Source: an uncultured Chloroflexota bacterium
Lineage (GTDB): Bacteria; Chloroflexota; Dehalococcoidia; GIF9; AB-539-J10
DNA: 36,894 bases
NCBI GenBank assembly: GCA_903884455.1
Contig: CAISEW010000028.1
Span: 1-36,894 of the forward strand
Direction: 5' to 3'
In this document: one piece after another, positions 25,589 through 32,579 of the stretch
Position numbering within the stretch: the stretch's first letter is position 1
Layout: each line of letters starts with the position of its first letter
Translations under genes and position numbers: made by a program
Notes under the pieces: generated by a model
Told to the model about the DNA's origin: nothing
Databases searched by the model: none
What the model saw: the letters and a program-made list of their open reading frames with translations, nothing else

Positions 25589-26794
25589 GTGTGGGAACAG
25601 ATTAGGTCTAATCAAATAAGGTCGGTAGTGCTGACAATGGTCATGGGAGCATTACTGATCCTCATTGGCTATTTCCTGGGCCTGTACTTCTTTGATAGAG
25701 CTATTGCGGGCTTGGTCATCGCCCTATTAGTATGGGCAATCTTGAGTTTAATCGGCTATTTTCAGGGTGATAGTATCCTGCTTAGCATGTCGGGGGCGAA
25801 GAAAATCGGGCGTGATGACCACCCCCGCCTGTACAATGTGGTTGAGGAAATGAAGATTGCCTCCGGTCTGGAGAAAATGCCCGACCTGTATATCATTGAT
25901 GACCCTGCATTAAATGCCTTCGCCACTGGCCGTGACTCCAATCGGGCATCCGTAGCTATTACCTCGGGACTGCTCCAAAAACTAAACCGCGATGAATTGC
26001 AGGGGGTCATTGGCCACGAGATATCTCACATCAAGAACCGAGATGTGCTGCTCATGGCGATGTGTAGTATCCTGCTCGGCACTATCGTGCTCCTGGCCTG
26101 GTATGGGTCACGTTTCCTGTTTTGGGGCAGCATGACCGGGTCAAGAAGAAGCTCCTCATCCAGAGGGGGTGGGCAAGGCCAGATAATAATTCTGGTCGTG
26201 GCACTCGTATTTATGATACTGGCGCCGATTTTTGCGCAGCTCATTTACTTTGCCATCTCGCGGAAGAGAGAGTACCTGGCAGATGCCTCGTCAGCCCTCT
26301 ACACTAGATACCCTGAAGGACTGGCCTCAGCCCTGGAAAAGCTGGGTACCGCAACTGGGCAGTTAAAGTCAGCCAATAAGGCCACAGCCCCTATGTATAT
26401 CGTCAATCCTTTCCGCCAGAAAGGCATGCAAGCCAGTGACCTCTCCAGCACCCACCCCCCTATATCAGAGAGGATACGCATCCTACGTGCCATGGCTGGC
26501 GCCTCTTTTAACGATTATGACCAGTCTTACCGCCAGGTCCACCGCGGGGGTACGGGGGTTATACCTGCTGCCAGCCTTGCCGCCGCAACAGTCCCAATAG
26601 CAACGATAAAGCTGGAGGGGGAAGCGGGTGAACTAAACGAGATACAGCGGGCTCGTGAGACCTCAGATGTAATGTGGCAGCTGAGTAACTATAAAACCAT
26701 TGCATGTGACTGCGGTGCCAAGCTGCGAGTGCCACCCAATTTCAAAGAGCCACAAATCAAGTGCCCGCATTGTGGCAGAACACACCAGGTTTGA
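25589..26794 (+). CDS. htpX: M48 (HtpX-type) membrane zinc protease with C-terminal zinc ribbon
   Basis: 401 residues against about 290 for classical HtpX. Two N-terminal membrane helices (about 12-34, 39-57), catalytic H143-E144-x-x-H147 (GHEISHIKNRD), two further helices (about 154-180, 198-223), third zinc ligand E228 in REYLADA, and THPPISERI. The extra 110 residues end in a small ribbon with C373, C375, C392 and C395 (CDCG ... CPHCG). HtpX degrades damaged membrane proteins. The ribbon is unusual and echoes the zinc-ribbon gene two places upstream. GTG start with no strong ribosome site, probably translated after lemA. Confidence 0.92.
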   Translation: MWEQIRSNQIRSVVLTMVMGALLILIGYFLGLYFFDRAIAGLVIALLVWAILSLIGYFQGDSILLSMSGAKKIGRDDHPRLYNVVEEMKIASGLEKMPDLYIIDDPALNAFATGRDSNRASVAITSGLLQKLNRDELQGVIGHEISHIKNRDVLLMAMCSILLGTIVLLAWYGSRFLFWGSMTGSRRSSSSRGGGQGQIIILVVALVFMILAPIFAQLIYFAISRKREYLADASSALYTRYPEGLASALEKLGTATGQLKSANKATAPMYIVNPFRQKGMQASDLSSTHPPISERIRILRAMAGASFNDYDQSYRQVHRGGTGVIPAASLAAATVPIATIKLEGEAGELNEIQRARETSDVMWQLSNYKTIACDCGAKLRVPPNFKEPQIKCPHCGRTHQV

Positions 26795-26825
26795 GAAGAT
26801 AGATTACCGTTGTCCAAATCTTCTC
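26793..26825. terminator. Inverted repeat at the HtpX/MetK convergent ends
   Basis: GAGAAGAT and ATCTTCTC form a perfect 8-bp stem with a 17-base loop at the stop of the protease gene. There is no T-run, so low confidence as a terminator. The rest of the 187-base gap shows nothing. Confidence 0.3.
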
Positions 26826-26981
26826 ATGCACCAGCGGTAACTTCAGCACCTATGGCGATTTTGGTTGGGACTTCTTCCAGAATTCTTTGTTAAGCTACCT
26901 GTCGGCTACATAAAATGACAAATTGCTAAGTCAGGACATAGTGCTAAGAGGACTCTTAATTTAGTTTCAGGTTTGGCACTT

Positions 26982-28193
26982 TTACAAGCCCGCTTCTTTT
27001 CTTAGGATTTTGGCCTTGTCCGTTCTCTCCCAGGGCAGGTCGAGGTCTTCCCTGCCAAAATGGCCGTAAGTAGCAGTTTGGCGGTAAATGGGGCGGCGCA
27101 GGCCTAAAGTCCTCATAATAGCTTCAGGGCGAAAGTCGAAATGCTTGTTTATGAGATTCAATATGATTTCATCAGGGACCTTTCCCGTACTGGATGTCTC
27201 GATGGATAATGATAGGGGGTGAGCTTTTCCGATAGTATAGGCAACCTGAAGCTCGAGGTAATCGGCAAGTCTAGCAGCTACTATATTTTTGGCGACATAT
27301 CTGGCCATATAAGCGGCGGAGCGGTCTACCTTAGTGGGGTCTTTGCCTGAAAAGCAGCCCCCACCATGGCGGCAAGCACTGCCATAACTATCAGCAATGA
27401 TTTTGCGCCCGGTAAAACCTGTGTCACTCACGGGACCACCGATGACGAATTGCCCAGCACTGTTAATGAAGTATCCAGTCTTCTTATCCAGCAATTTGGC
27501 AGGAATGGTCTTTTTAACCACCTGCTCTATAAGGTCATGCTCAATGACACTACGTTTCACCTTGGGGTCATGGTGAGCAGCCAGGACAACAGAAACCACC
27601 CTCTTAGGTATTCCATGACTATACTCTACGGTTACCTGAGATTTACCATCGGGCCTTAAATAAGGCACAGTTTTATCTTTTCTTACCTGAGCCAGTCCCC
27701 GGCATAGCTTGTGTGCTAGCACAATAGGCAAAGGCATAAGTTCAGGAGTTTCTTTACAGGCAAAGCCAACCATCATTCCCTGGTCACCAGCACCAGTTTT
27801 ATCCAAAACTTCATCGGTTGTTACTTCTGTTCGTGCTTCTAAAGATTGCCTAACTCCGGCAGCGATGTCTCTTGACTGTTCCTTAATTGAGACGATGACT
27901 CCACATGTCCGATAATCAAAGCCATATTTAGGTTTGGTGTAGCCTACTTCTTTAATTACCTGGCGCACAATTTCGGGAATCTCCACATAACTCTTGCAGG
28001 TAATCTCACCCAGAACTATCACCATGCCCATAGCCACGGAGACCTCGCAGGCTACATGGGCGAAGGGGTCCTGTTCCAGCATGGCATCCAGAATAGCGTC
28101 TGAAATCTGGTCGCACAGCTTATCAGGGTGTCCCTCGGTGACTGACTCCGCAGTGGCTAAATAGGAATTCGCTTGATTAAAGCTATTCGCCAT
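26982..28193 (-). CDS. metK: S-adenosylmethionine synthetase
   Basis: 403 residues, standard bacterial length. Makes S-adenosylmethionine from methionine and ATP. ATP site [17 protein letters not shown] (16-32), [12 protein letters not shown] near 117-128, the glycine-rich P-loop-like [19 protein letters not shown] near 275-293. The ATG has AAAGGAG upstream within the 11-base gap after ahcY, so the two are co-transcribed and there is no room for a separate SAM riboswitch between them. Confidence 0.98.
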   Translation of the reverse strand: MANSFNQANSYLATAESVTEGHPDKLCDQISDAILDAMLEQDPFAHVACEVSVAMGMVIVLGEITCKSYVEIPEIVRQVIKEVGYTKPKYGFDYRTCGVIVSIKEQSRDIAAGVRQSLEARTEVTTDEVLDKTGAGDQGMMVGFACKETPELMPLPIVLAHKLCRGLAQVRKDKTVPYLRPDGKSQVTVEYSHGIPKRVVSVVLAAHHDPKVKRSVIEHDLIEQVVKKTIPAKLLDKKTGYFINSAGQFVIGGPVSDTGFTGRKIIADSYGSACRHGGGCFSGKDPTKVDRSAAYMARYVAKNIVAARLADYLELQVAYTIGKAHPLSLSIETSSTGKVPDEIILNLINKHFDFRPEAIMRTLGLRRPIYRQTATYGHFGREDLDLPWERTDKAKILRKEAGL

Positions 28194-28204
28194 TTTTACT
28201 CCTT

Positions 28205-29461
28205 TTATGTTCCCAATTCCCAGCTTTCGAGGTATTTTTTCTGCTCCTTGGTCAGGGAATCAATGGTGATATTCATGGAGGCGAGCTTCAGTTTGCCTAC
28301 CTCCTGGTCAATCTTCTCAGGCACAGGATAAACCGCGGGCTTAAGCTTTCCCTTCATCTTGGTGAGATATTCCACACATAGAGCCTGGTTGGCAAAGCTC
28401 ATGTCCATAACGCTAGCCGGGTGTCCCTCGGCGGCAGCTAGATTAACTAGCCTGCCCTCGCTCAACAGATAGATGCGCCGCCCATCGCCTAAAGTGTATT
28501 CATCAACGGAAGAACGTATTCGTTTCTTGGATTTGGCCAGGCTTTCCAAAGCTGGGATGTTTATTTCTACGTTGAAGTGGCCGCTATTAGCCAGAATAGC
28601 CCCGTCCTTCATCCGGGAAATGTGTGCCTTATCAATGACGTTGGTATCGCCCGTGGTGGTGATGAAGACCTCTCCCATCTCGCAAGCCTTAATCAAAGTC
28701 ATGACCTGATAGCCATCCATGGCAGCCTCCAGAGCCGGGATAGGCTGGACCTCGGTAATGATAACCTGCGCCCCGAGCCCTTGAGCCCGCTTGGCTATCC
28801 CTTTGCCACACCAGCCATAGCCACAAACAACCACTTTCCTCCCCGCCCAGAGTATATTGGTAGCCCTAGTGATGCCATCAATTGTGCTCTGCCCTGTTCC
28901 ATATCTATTGTCAAAGAAATGTTTAGTTTGAGCATCGTTTACGGCAATAATGGGATAAATCAATTTACCAGCCTTGGCCATGTTCCTCAGCCTGATGACT
29001 CCCGTGGTCGTTTCCTCAGTGCCGCCAATGACGTTAGCAGTCAGTTTGACGTAATCCTTATGAAGGGTGGAAACCAGGTCCGCGCCGTCATCCATGGTAA
29101 TCTGTGGCTTATGTTCCAGGGCGGTGATGATATGTTTGTAGTAAGTCTTGTTATCCTCTCCCTTTATAGCGTTGACGGGAATGCCATAGTCCACCAGGGC
29201 AGCAGCTACGTCGTCCTGGGTACTTAAAGGATTGGAGGCGCACAGGACTACTTCAGCACCACCTTCTTTTAGAGCCAGAGCTAAATTGGCCGTTTCCGTA
29301 GTGATATGGAGGCAAGCAGAAATACGCACTCCTGCCAGGGGCTTTCCCCTACCAAATCTCTCACTTATTAGTTTGACGACTGGCATTTCCTTACCAGCCC
29401 AGTCAATGCGCAGTTTGCCCTCTTTGGCCAGGGAAGGGTCTTTAATGTCATAGTTCTTCAT
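28205..29461 (-). CDS. ahcY: S-adenosylhomocysteine hydrolase
   Basis: 418 residues. Splits S-adenosylhomocysteine to adenosine and homocysteine using bound NAD. Substrate motifs [19 protein letters not shown] and [13 protein letters not shown], the conserved [18 protein letters not shown], and the NAD Rossmann loop [18 protein letters not shown] (about 219-236). It ends [11 protein letters not shown] without the YRY-type C-terminal extension of many eukaryotic and proteobacterial enzymes, as in archaeal/thermophile-type homologues. With metK just downstream it forms an active methyl cycle unit; methionine synthase is not in the window. Confidence 0.97.
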   Translation of the reverse strand: MKNYDIKDPSLAKEGKLRIDWAGKEMPVVKLISERFGRGKPLAGVRISACLHITTETANLALALKEGGAEVVLCASNPLSTQDDVAAALVDYGIPVNAIKGEDNKTYYKHIITALEHKPQITMDDGADLVSTLHKDYVKLTANVIGGTEETTTGVIRLRNMAKAGKLIYPIIAVNDAQTKHFFDNRYGTGQSTIDGITRATNILWAGRKVVVCGYGWCGKGIAKRAQGLGAQVIITEVQPIPALEAAMDGYQVMTLIKACEMGEVFITTTGDTNVIDKAHISRMKDGAILANSGHFNVEINIPALESLAKSKKRIRSSVDEYTLGDGRRIYLLSEGRLVNLAAAEGHPASVMDMSFANQALCVEYLTKMKGKLKPAVYPVPEKIDQEVGKLKLASMNITIDSLTKEQKKYLESWELGT

Positions 29462-29485
29462 CTTTTTATCTCCGTGAAAATAGCA

Positions 29486-30349
29486 TTAGCTGAACTGCTC
29501 AGCAACCCAATCAGGTATGTCCAATGTGCCCATAAGAAGCGGTTTTTGATGACAATCGCTGCCGCCGGTCATAAACATATTGTGCTTTCTGGCAAATTCA
29601 ATATAGTGTGCTGTGGTTTTCTCGTCATGTTCCGTATGCCAGCACTCAACACCATCAATGTATTGTAGCATATATTTTTCTATGACCTTCGTTTGTTCCT
29701 CTAAATCATGCGTTATGCTCACCAGGGATGTTCCATTGGAGTCACCGGGGTGGGCATGTATCAATTTGCCCCCGGCATTCCTGATCAAATGTGAGGCTTC
29801 AGCTAAAGAAAGGGGATATTTGGGGGCATCGCATTTGACCAGGTATTTATCGAAGGCCTCTTGCTTATCCTTCACAATCCCCTTTTCTATTAGATAGTTC
29901 GCTATATGTGGTCGCCCGAACACACCGTCCACACTATCTTCTATTTTCCTGAGGTCTTCCTCGGTAAATCTTTCAATCCCCTCTTTATCGAACTCAATAT
30001 TCAGGTTCTGCAAAATTTGACGCGCCCTTCTTCTCCTATATTCTTTTATCAATTGAAGCTTACTCTTTAGCTCTTGATTGCCGATGTCATACTCATATCC
30101 CAGAAAATCCAGGGAAACATCTTTATTGCCCTCAGGATAATGGAAAGCCACGTTTAATTCCACCCCTGTGATGTAAGATATGCCATGCTTTCTCGCCAGG
30201 GCGATAGCCCTTTTCTGGCAGTCTATAGAATCGTGGTCAGTTATCGAGATTAAATCGATATTCCTATTTTTGGCTTCCTGGAAAACCTCTTCGATAGGGA
30301 GATTGCCGTCCGACCCGGTCTTGGTATGGATGTGTAAATCTATTTTCAC
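29486..30349 (-). CDS. PHP-domain phosphoesterase
   Basis: About 287 residues from GTG 30349 (KIDLHIHTKTGSDG). An ATG at 30382 would overlap the upstream gene by 31 bases; I prefer the GTG because the PHP motif then lies at the N-terminus, as is usual. Metal motifs: HIHT, ITDHDS near 37, GVELNV near 69, IHAHPGDS near 190 and GGSDCHQKP near the C-terminus, all four PHP blocks. Relatives include RNase AM/YciV, histidinol phosphatase and trehalose-linked enzymes. YciV-like 3',5'-nucleotide or RNA 5'-end hydrolysis is a reasonable guess. The gene sits between a P-loop kinase and ahcY with tiny gaps, so one operon. Confidence 0.85.
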   Translation of the reverse strand: MKIDLHIHTKTGSDGNLPIEEVFQEAKNRNIDLISITDHDSIDCQKRAIALARKHGISYITGVELNVAFHYPEGNKDVSLDFLGYEYDIGNQELKSKLQLIKEYRRRRARQILQNLNIEFDKEGIERFTEEDLRKIEDSVDGVFGRPHIANYLIEKGIVKDKQEAFDKYLVKCDAPKYPLSLAEASHLIRNAGGKLIHAHPGDSNGTSLVSITHDLEEQTKVIEKYMLQYIDGVECWHTEHDEKTTAHYIEFARKHNMFMTGGSDCHQKPLLMGTLDIPDWVAEQFS

Positions 30350-30351
30350 TT

Positions 30352-30954
30352 CTATCTCTTTTCCACACCAATGATATACCAATCTTCGGGCGGGTCGTAT
30401 TGGGTATCAACTGTCAGGTGGATAATTTTAAGCCTGGGGTACAATCGCTTAAAGTCAGCCAAGTCCACTTTTTCGAACTTCTTTTTATTGTTGAGGTAGG
30501 CCTGCTCGGTGAGGGCATTCGATTCATAATCCTCCTGGGTACGTCTTAGTATCCGGGCGATGGCTACCTCTTGTGGGCAATGGGTCTGAAGGATGACGAA
30601 TGTCTTATTATGTTTGGCGGCTATCTCAGCAGCCCGTCTTCTCAACGATTGGGTAACGAAGGTGGCATCCAGTATTACACTATTGCCCTTCTCCAGGGCC
30701 TCGTCTGCCCGTCGTAATGTCTCATCATAGACCATTGTTCGCTTGCTCATATCCGAGGCGACCTTCTCATTGAATATATCCACACCTTTCAGTACTTCGA
30801 GTCTAATCAGGTCGGACCGCAGGATAGGGTAGCCCTTAATCCTGGAAATCTCCTCGCTCGTCTCAGTTTTCCAGGTGGCCGGCAAGCCGCAGGTAATAAG
30901 CAAGACATCAGACCCCAGCTCGCTTTCTACGAATTTGGCAAACGACTCTTTCAA
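30352..30954 (-). CDS. AAA_33-type P-loop kinase with altered Walker A
   Basis: 200 residues, resembling polynucleotide-kinase / zeta-toxin-like ATPases that phosphorylate small molecules or RNA. Parts: strand and P-loop LLITCGLPATWKTETSEEI (about 20-38), YPILRSDLIRLEVL, GNSVILDATFV (Walker B-like), and the arginine-rich lid IARILRRTQED. The Walker A reads GLPATWKTE where GLPATGKTT would be normal: a W codon (TGG) stands for the last glycine, one base from GGG. The TTG start is preceded by AGGAGGCGTAAA. It is the first gene of the cluster with PHP, ahcY and metK. A dead enzyme, a specialised variant or a base error are all possible. Confidence 0.75.
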   Translation of the reverse strand: MKESFAKFVESELGSDVLLITCGLPATWKTETSEEISRIKGYPILRSDLIRLEVLKGVDIFNEKVASDMSKRTMVYDETLRRADEALEKGNSVILDATFVTQSLRRRAAEIAAKHNKTFVILQTHCPQEVAIARILRRTQEDYESNALTEQAYLNNKKKFEKVDLADFKRLYPRLKIIHLTVDTQYDPPEDWYIIGVEKR

Positions 30955-30991
30955 TTTACGCCTCCTGTACAGCTTGACATCGCCACATTAG

Positions 30992-31020
30992 ATTATAACT
31001 GCTCAAATTCTCCTTGTCAT
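30992..31020 (-). promoter_or_regulatory. Candidate promoter of the kinase-PHP-ahcY-metK cluster
   Basis: On the minus strand ATGACA (31015-31020), 17 bases, then a perfect TATAAT (30992-30997), about 37 bases before the TTG. The -35 hexamer is part of the end of a CATTGCGAG-family repeat (GCAATGACA), so the repeat seems to have supplied it. Confidence 0.6.
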
Positions 31021-31040
31021 TGCGAGCGAAAAAGCATCTC
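31014..31040. repeat. CATTGCGAG-family repeat, decayed
   Basis: TTGTCATTGCGAGCGAAAAAGCATCTCT: the left end is perfect, the right end (GCAATCTC) has lost bases. Lies between the divergent kinase gene and tRNA-Met. Confidence 0.75.
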
Positions 31041-31045
31041 TCAAT

Positions 31046-31075
31046 TTGACCGTCTTCTCCAGCCAATGCTAAACT
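31046..31075 (+). promoter_or_regulatory. Candidate promoter of tRNA-Met
   Basis: TTGACC (31046-31051), 18 bases, TAAACT (31070-31075), ending 8 bases before the tRNA gene. Good match to a sigma-70-type promoter with a very short leader. Confidence 0.55.
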
Positions 31076-31083
31076 ATTTTTCA

Positions 31084-31156
31084 GGCAGCGTAGCTCAGGT
31101 GGTAGAGCAGGGGACTCATAAGCCCTTGGTCGCTGGTTCAACTCCAGCCGCTGCCA
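31084..31156 (+). tRNA. tRNA-Met (anticodon CAT), elongator type
   Basis: 73 bases. Acceptor GGCAGCG pairs fully with CGCTGCC; D-stem GCTC/GAGC with loop AGGTGGTA; anticodon stem GGGGA/GCCCT with loop CTCATAA (anticodon CAT); variable TGGTC; T-stem GCTGG/CCAGC with loop TTCAACT; discriminator A at 31156. The first pair is G1:C72, not the C1 x A72 mismatch of initiators, so it should be elongator tRNA-Met. A lysidine-modified tRNA-Ile2 cannot be excluded. CCA is not fully encoded. Its 3' end is repeated four times downstream. Confidence 0.95.
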
Positions 31157-31247
31157 CTTATTGTTTCCCCGGTGAGTTCCCTTCAACAAACTGTGAGTAT
31201 TGATTCAGGTGCGTTATTATTTGGAATAGCATTGCTCTGGAGGGCAA

Positions 31248-31414
31248 ATGAAGGTAGCTAGAATCGTTGCACCATTTGGTCTTAGTGCAGTGCTTTTTAT
31301 CCTGGCATATCTGTCCAGCAAAGATAGCGACAGTGGTTACTTCCCGATAATGCCATGGGAATCGGGATAGCACTGGCAATTGTTGGCATTGCAGCTATCT
31401 TCTCAAATAAATGA
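31248..31414 (+). pseudogene. Small two-helix membrane protein, broken by a one-base frameshift
   Basis: ATG 31248 has a good GGAGGG site 4 bases upstream. The frame reads MKVARIVAPFGLSAVLFILA (first membrane helix), then KDSDSGYFPIMP, and then runs to TAG at 31368. In a shifted frame from 31355 it continues MGIGIALAIVGIAAIFSNK to TGA at 31414, a perfect second helix. One added A in CCATGGG would join them into about 55 residues. It is the only gene in segment 1 of the tRNA-end array. Family not recognised. Confidence 0.6.
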
Positions 31415-31446
31415 ACCCTTTTCGAGACTGACCCTCTATGCCTTAT

Positions 31447-31470
31447 GGTTCAAGTGCAGCTGCTGCCACT
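31447..31470 (+). repeat. tRNA-Met 3'-end repeat, copy 2
   Basis: GGTTCAAGTGCAGCTGCTGCCACT against GGTTCAACTCCAGCCGCTGCCACT in the tRNA: 3 mismatches in 24. Same orientation as the tRNA. The stop codon of a 32-residue minus-strand gene lies 13 bases further on. Confidence 0.8.
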
Positions 31471-31482
31471 TCAAGCAGTTTC

Positions 31483-31581
31483 TTACTTCTTCTTGGCAGG
31501 CGCTTTTTTCTCTTTTGCCGGCTTCGCTGCAGGTTTAGCGGCGGATTGCCCCGGGTTGTGGGTCTTGCAAGTCTGACACAT
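31483..31581 (-). CDS. 32-residue CxxC protein with Lys/Ala/Pro-rich tail
   Basis: Begins MCQTCKTHNPGQ and continues as a histone-H1-like basic tail of AAKPA / EKKAPAKKK units. The expression signals are unusually good: AAGGAGG (31590-31596) 8 bases before the ATG, and an upstream TTGGCA-18-TATAAT promoter. It fills segment 2 of the tRNA-end array almost completely. The single CxxC could bind metal as a dimer and the tail could bind nucleic acid; both are inference. Too short to match a known family by eye. Confidence 0.65.
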   Translation of the reverse strand: MCQTCKTHNPGQSAAKPAAKPAKEKKAPAKKK

Positions 31582-31613
31582 ATTCTTGACCTCCTTGCCT
31601 GTGCTATACCGAG

Positions 31614-31643
31614 ATTATATCAACTAGTTCGTTCTTTTGCCAA
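31614..31643 (-). promoter_or_regulatory. Promoter of the 32-residue CxxC protein
   Basis: Minus strand TTGGCA (31638-31643), 18 bases, perfect TATAAT (31614-31619), 32 bases before the ATG at 31581. It lies wholly inside segment 2, so the small gene carries its own promoter. Confidence 0.65.
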
Positions 31644-31669
31644 CACAGTTGGCCCAAGAAATACACAAT

Positions 31670-31691
31670 GGTTCAAATCCAGCCGCTGCCA
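31670..31691 (+). repeat. tRNA-Met 3'-end repeat, copy 3
   Basis: GGTTCAAATCCAGCCGCTGC plus CA: one mismatch to the tRNA over 22 bases, covering half the T-arm and the whole 3' acceptor strand with discriminator A. Same orientation. 38 bases before the stop of the MerR-type gene. Confidence 0.9.
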
Positions 31692-31728
31692 TATTCTGTA
31701 ATTGCAACAGGATTGGTTCCTCTTGTGC

Positions 31729-32151
31729 TCACTGCCCGTTGGTCAACCTGGCTTGTACTTCTGCAATCAGGTCTTGAACTGCGATACGTAATACTGTCTG
31801 GCCTTCCTTTAACGTGTCCACGAGAACATCATAGTCCTCATAGAAATAGACTGTCTTCCCATCCGTGAGCACTACGAAAGATGATAAAGTCTTGGATTGA
31901 CCTCGTATAAAGCGGAAGCTCGACCGTATCCGCTGTAGAGGCAACGAACTATCCAACAACTTCATCAGTATCTTTAATTCAAAAATGTCTTCTACGGAAT
32001 AGAGACGGCGCGAACCTCTTCCGGATGCTGCTCTCAGACTCGGGCTCACCAGGCCTGTCTTGTCCCAATACACAAGCTGGTTATAGGTAGCGCCGACCAC
32101 ATGTGATACCTCTGAAGTACGGAAGGATACAGGTTTTCTTCTACGCGCCAT
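31729..32151 (-). CDS. MerR-type transcriptional regulator
   Basis: 140 residues. The N-terminal winged-helix DNA-binding domain has the MerR pattern: RTSEVSHVVGATYNQLVYWDKTGLVSPS (about 11-38), SRRLYSVEDIFELKILMKLL, then IRSSFRFIRGQ. The C-terminal part (about 85-140, VLTDGKTVYFYEDYDVLVDT) is a short beta-rich domain rather than a cysteine metal loop, so a metal sensor is unlikely. A perfect 13-base palindrome upstream could be its operator. ATG with weak GGCTGG site. Only gene in segment 3 of the tRNA-end array. Confidence 0.85.
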   Translation of the reverse strand: MARRRKPVSFRTSEVSHVVGATYNQLVYWDKTGLVSPSLRAASGRGSRRLYSVEDIFELKILMKLLDSSLPLQRIRSSFRFIRGQSKTLSSFVVLTDGKTVYFYEDYDVLVDTLKEGQTVLRIAVQDLIAEVQARLTNGQ

Positions 32152-32171
32152 TGCAAATTCCAGCCAATATG

Positions 32172-32184
32172 ATATGAGTCATAT
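32172..32184. promoter_or_regulatory. Palindromic operator candidate upstream of the MerR-type gene
   Basis: ATATGAGTCATAT, a perfect 6+1+6 palindrome 21 bases before the ATG, next to TATAATTATATGAC on the minus strand. MerR proteins bind such dyads between or beside promoter boxes; autoregulation is inferred. Confidence 0.5.
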
Positions 32185-32210
32185 AATTATACCACTGGCC
32201 GTTTAGACAC

Positions 32211-32234
32211 AGGTGCAAATCCAGCCGCTGCCAC
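32211..32234 (+). repeat. tRNA-Met 3'-end repeat, copy 4
   Basis: AGGTGCAAATCCAGCCGCTG plus CCAC: two mismatches to the tRNA from GGTTCAA onward; the acceptor strand is perfect. It is followed by TACTGTTTTTCTTCTTGGTAG, similar to the bases after copy 2 (TTTCTTACTTCTTCTTGGCAG), so homology reaches beyond the tRNA. Confidence 0.88.
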
Positions 32235-32295
32235 TACTGTTTTTCTTCTTGGTAGCTGGAATTAGAGCCGGAGTTCGAAATTAGAGTGCGCTCTC

Positions 32296-32469
32296 TTAAC
32301 CGCCCACTGCCCGGCCCAGAAAGTATGGCCAGACTACTATGCCCACCAAAATCTGCCACAAAACCAGATGGGCATAACCGACTGTAAATAGCCAGCCGAT
32401 GAACCAAATAGGGCCTATTAAAGTCGCGGAGCGGCGGCGGTGGTACCAATGCTTCTTTTCCTCTGCCAT
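32296..32469 (-). CDS. 57-residue membrane protein of unknown function
   Basis: Starts MAEEKKHWYHRRRSATLIG, then a membrane helix (IGPIWFIGWLFTVGYAHLVL) and a second (WQILVGIVVWPYFLG), ending RAVGG. The basic N-terminus should stay in the cytoplasm. A strong AAAGGAGGACAAC site precedes ATG 32469. It lies downstream of the PrsW-like gene (110-base gap) in segment 4 and may be transcribed with it. The family is not certain; many bacteria have similar tiny two-helix proteins. Confidence 0.72.
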   Translation of the reverse strand: MAEEKKHWYHRRRSATLIGPIWFIGWLFTVGYAHLVLWQILVGIVVWPYFLGRAVGG

Positions 32470-32579
32470 GTTGTCCTCCTTTTACAAGATAAGCTATTCT
32501 TGGTTTGATGACTTTTCCCGGCAATATCTTAATGATAACTTCACTTAATAGCAAAACACTTTTTTTCACGGTCATAACT

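Noticed and set aside
28194-28204. SAM or SAH riboswitch before metK
   Set aside because: Only 11 bases separate ahcY and metK, and the 24 bases before ahcY are also too short.
28577-29227. Plus-strand 216-residue frame
   Set aside because: Antisense shadow of ahcY, which is unambiguous.
30956-31189. Minus-strand frame containing LELNQRPRAYESPALPPELR
   Set aside because: This is the antisense of the tRNA gene, a well-known spurious translation, joined to a repeat.
31158-31379. Minus-strand 73-residue frame
   Set aside because: No ribosome site and cysteine/tryptophan-rich random composition; the plus strand holds the better small membrane gene.
31438-31701. Plus-strand 87-residue frame after tRNA-Met
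   Set aside because: Antisense of the CxxC peptide gene and its promoter, and it runs through tRNA-end repeats.
32234-32575. Minus-strand 113-residue frame
   Set aside because: Overlaps in another frame the 57-residue membrane gene, which has a far better start signal and sensible helices.
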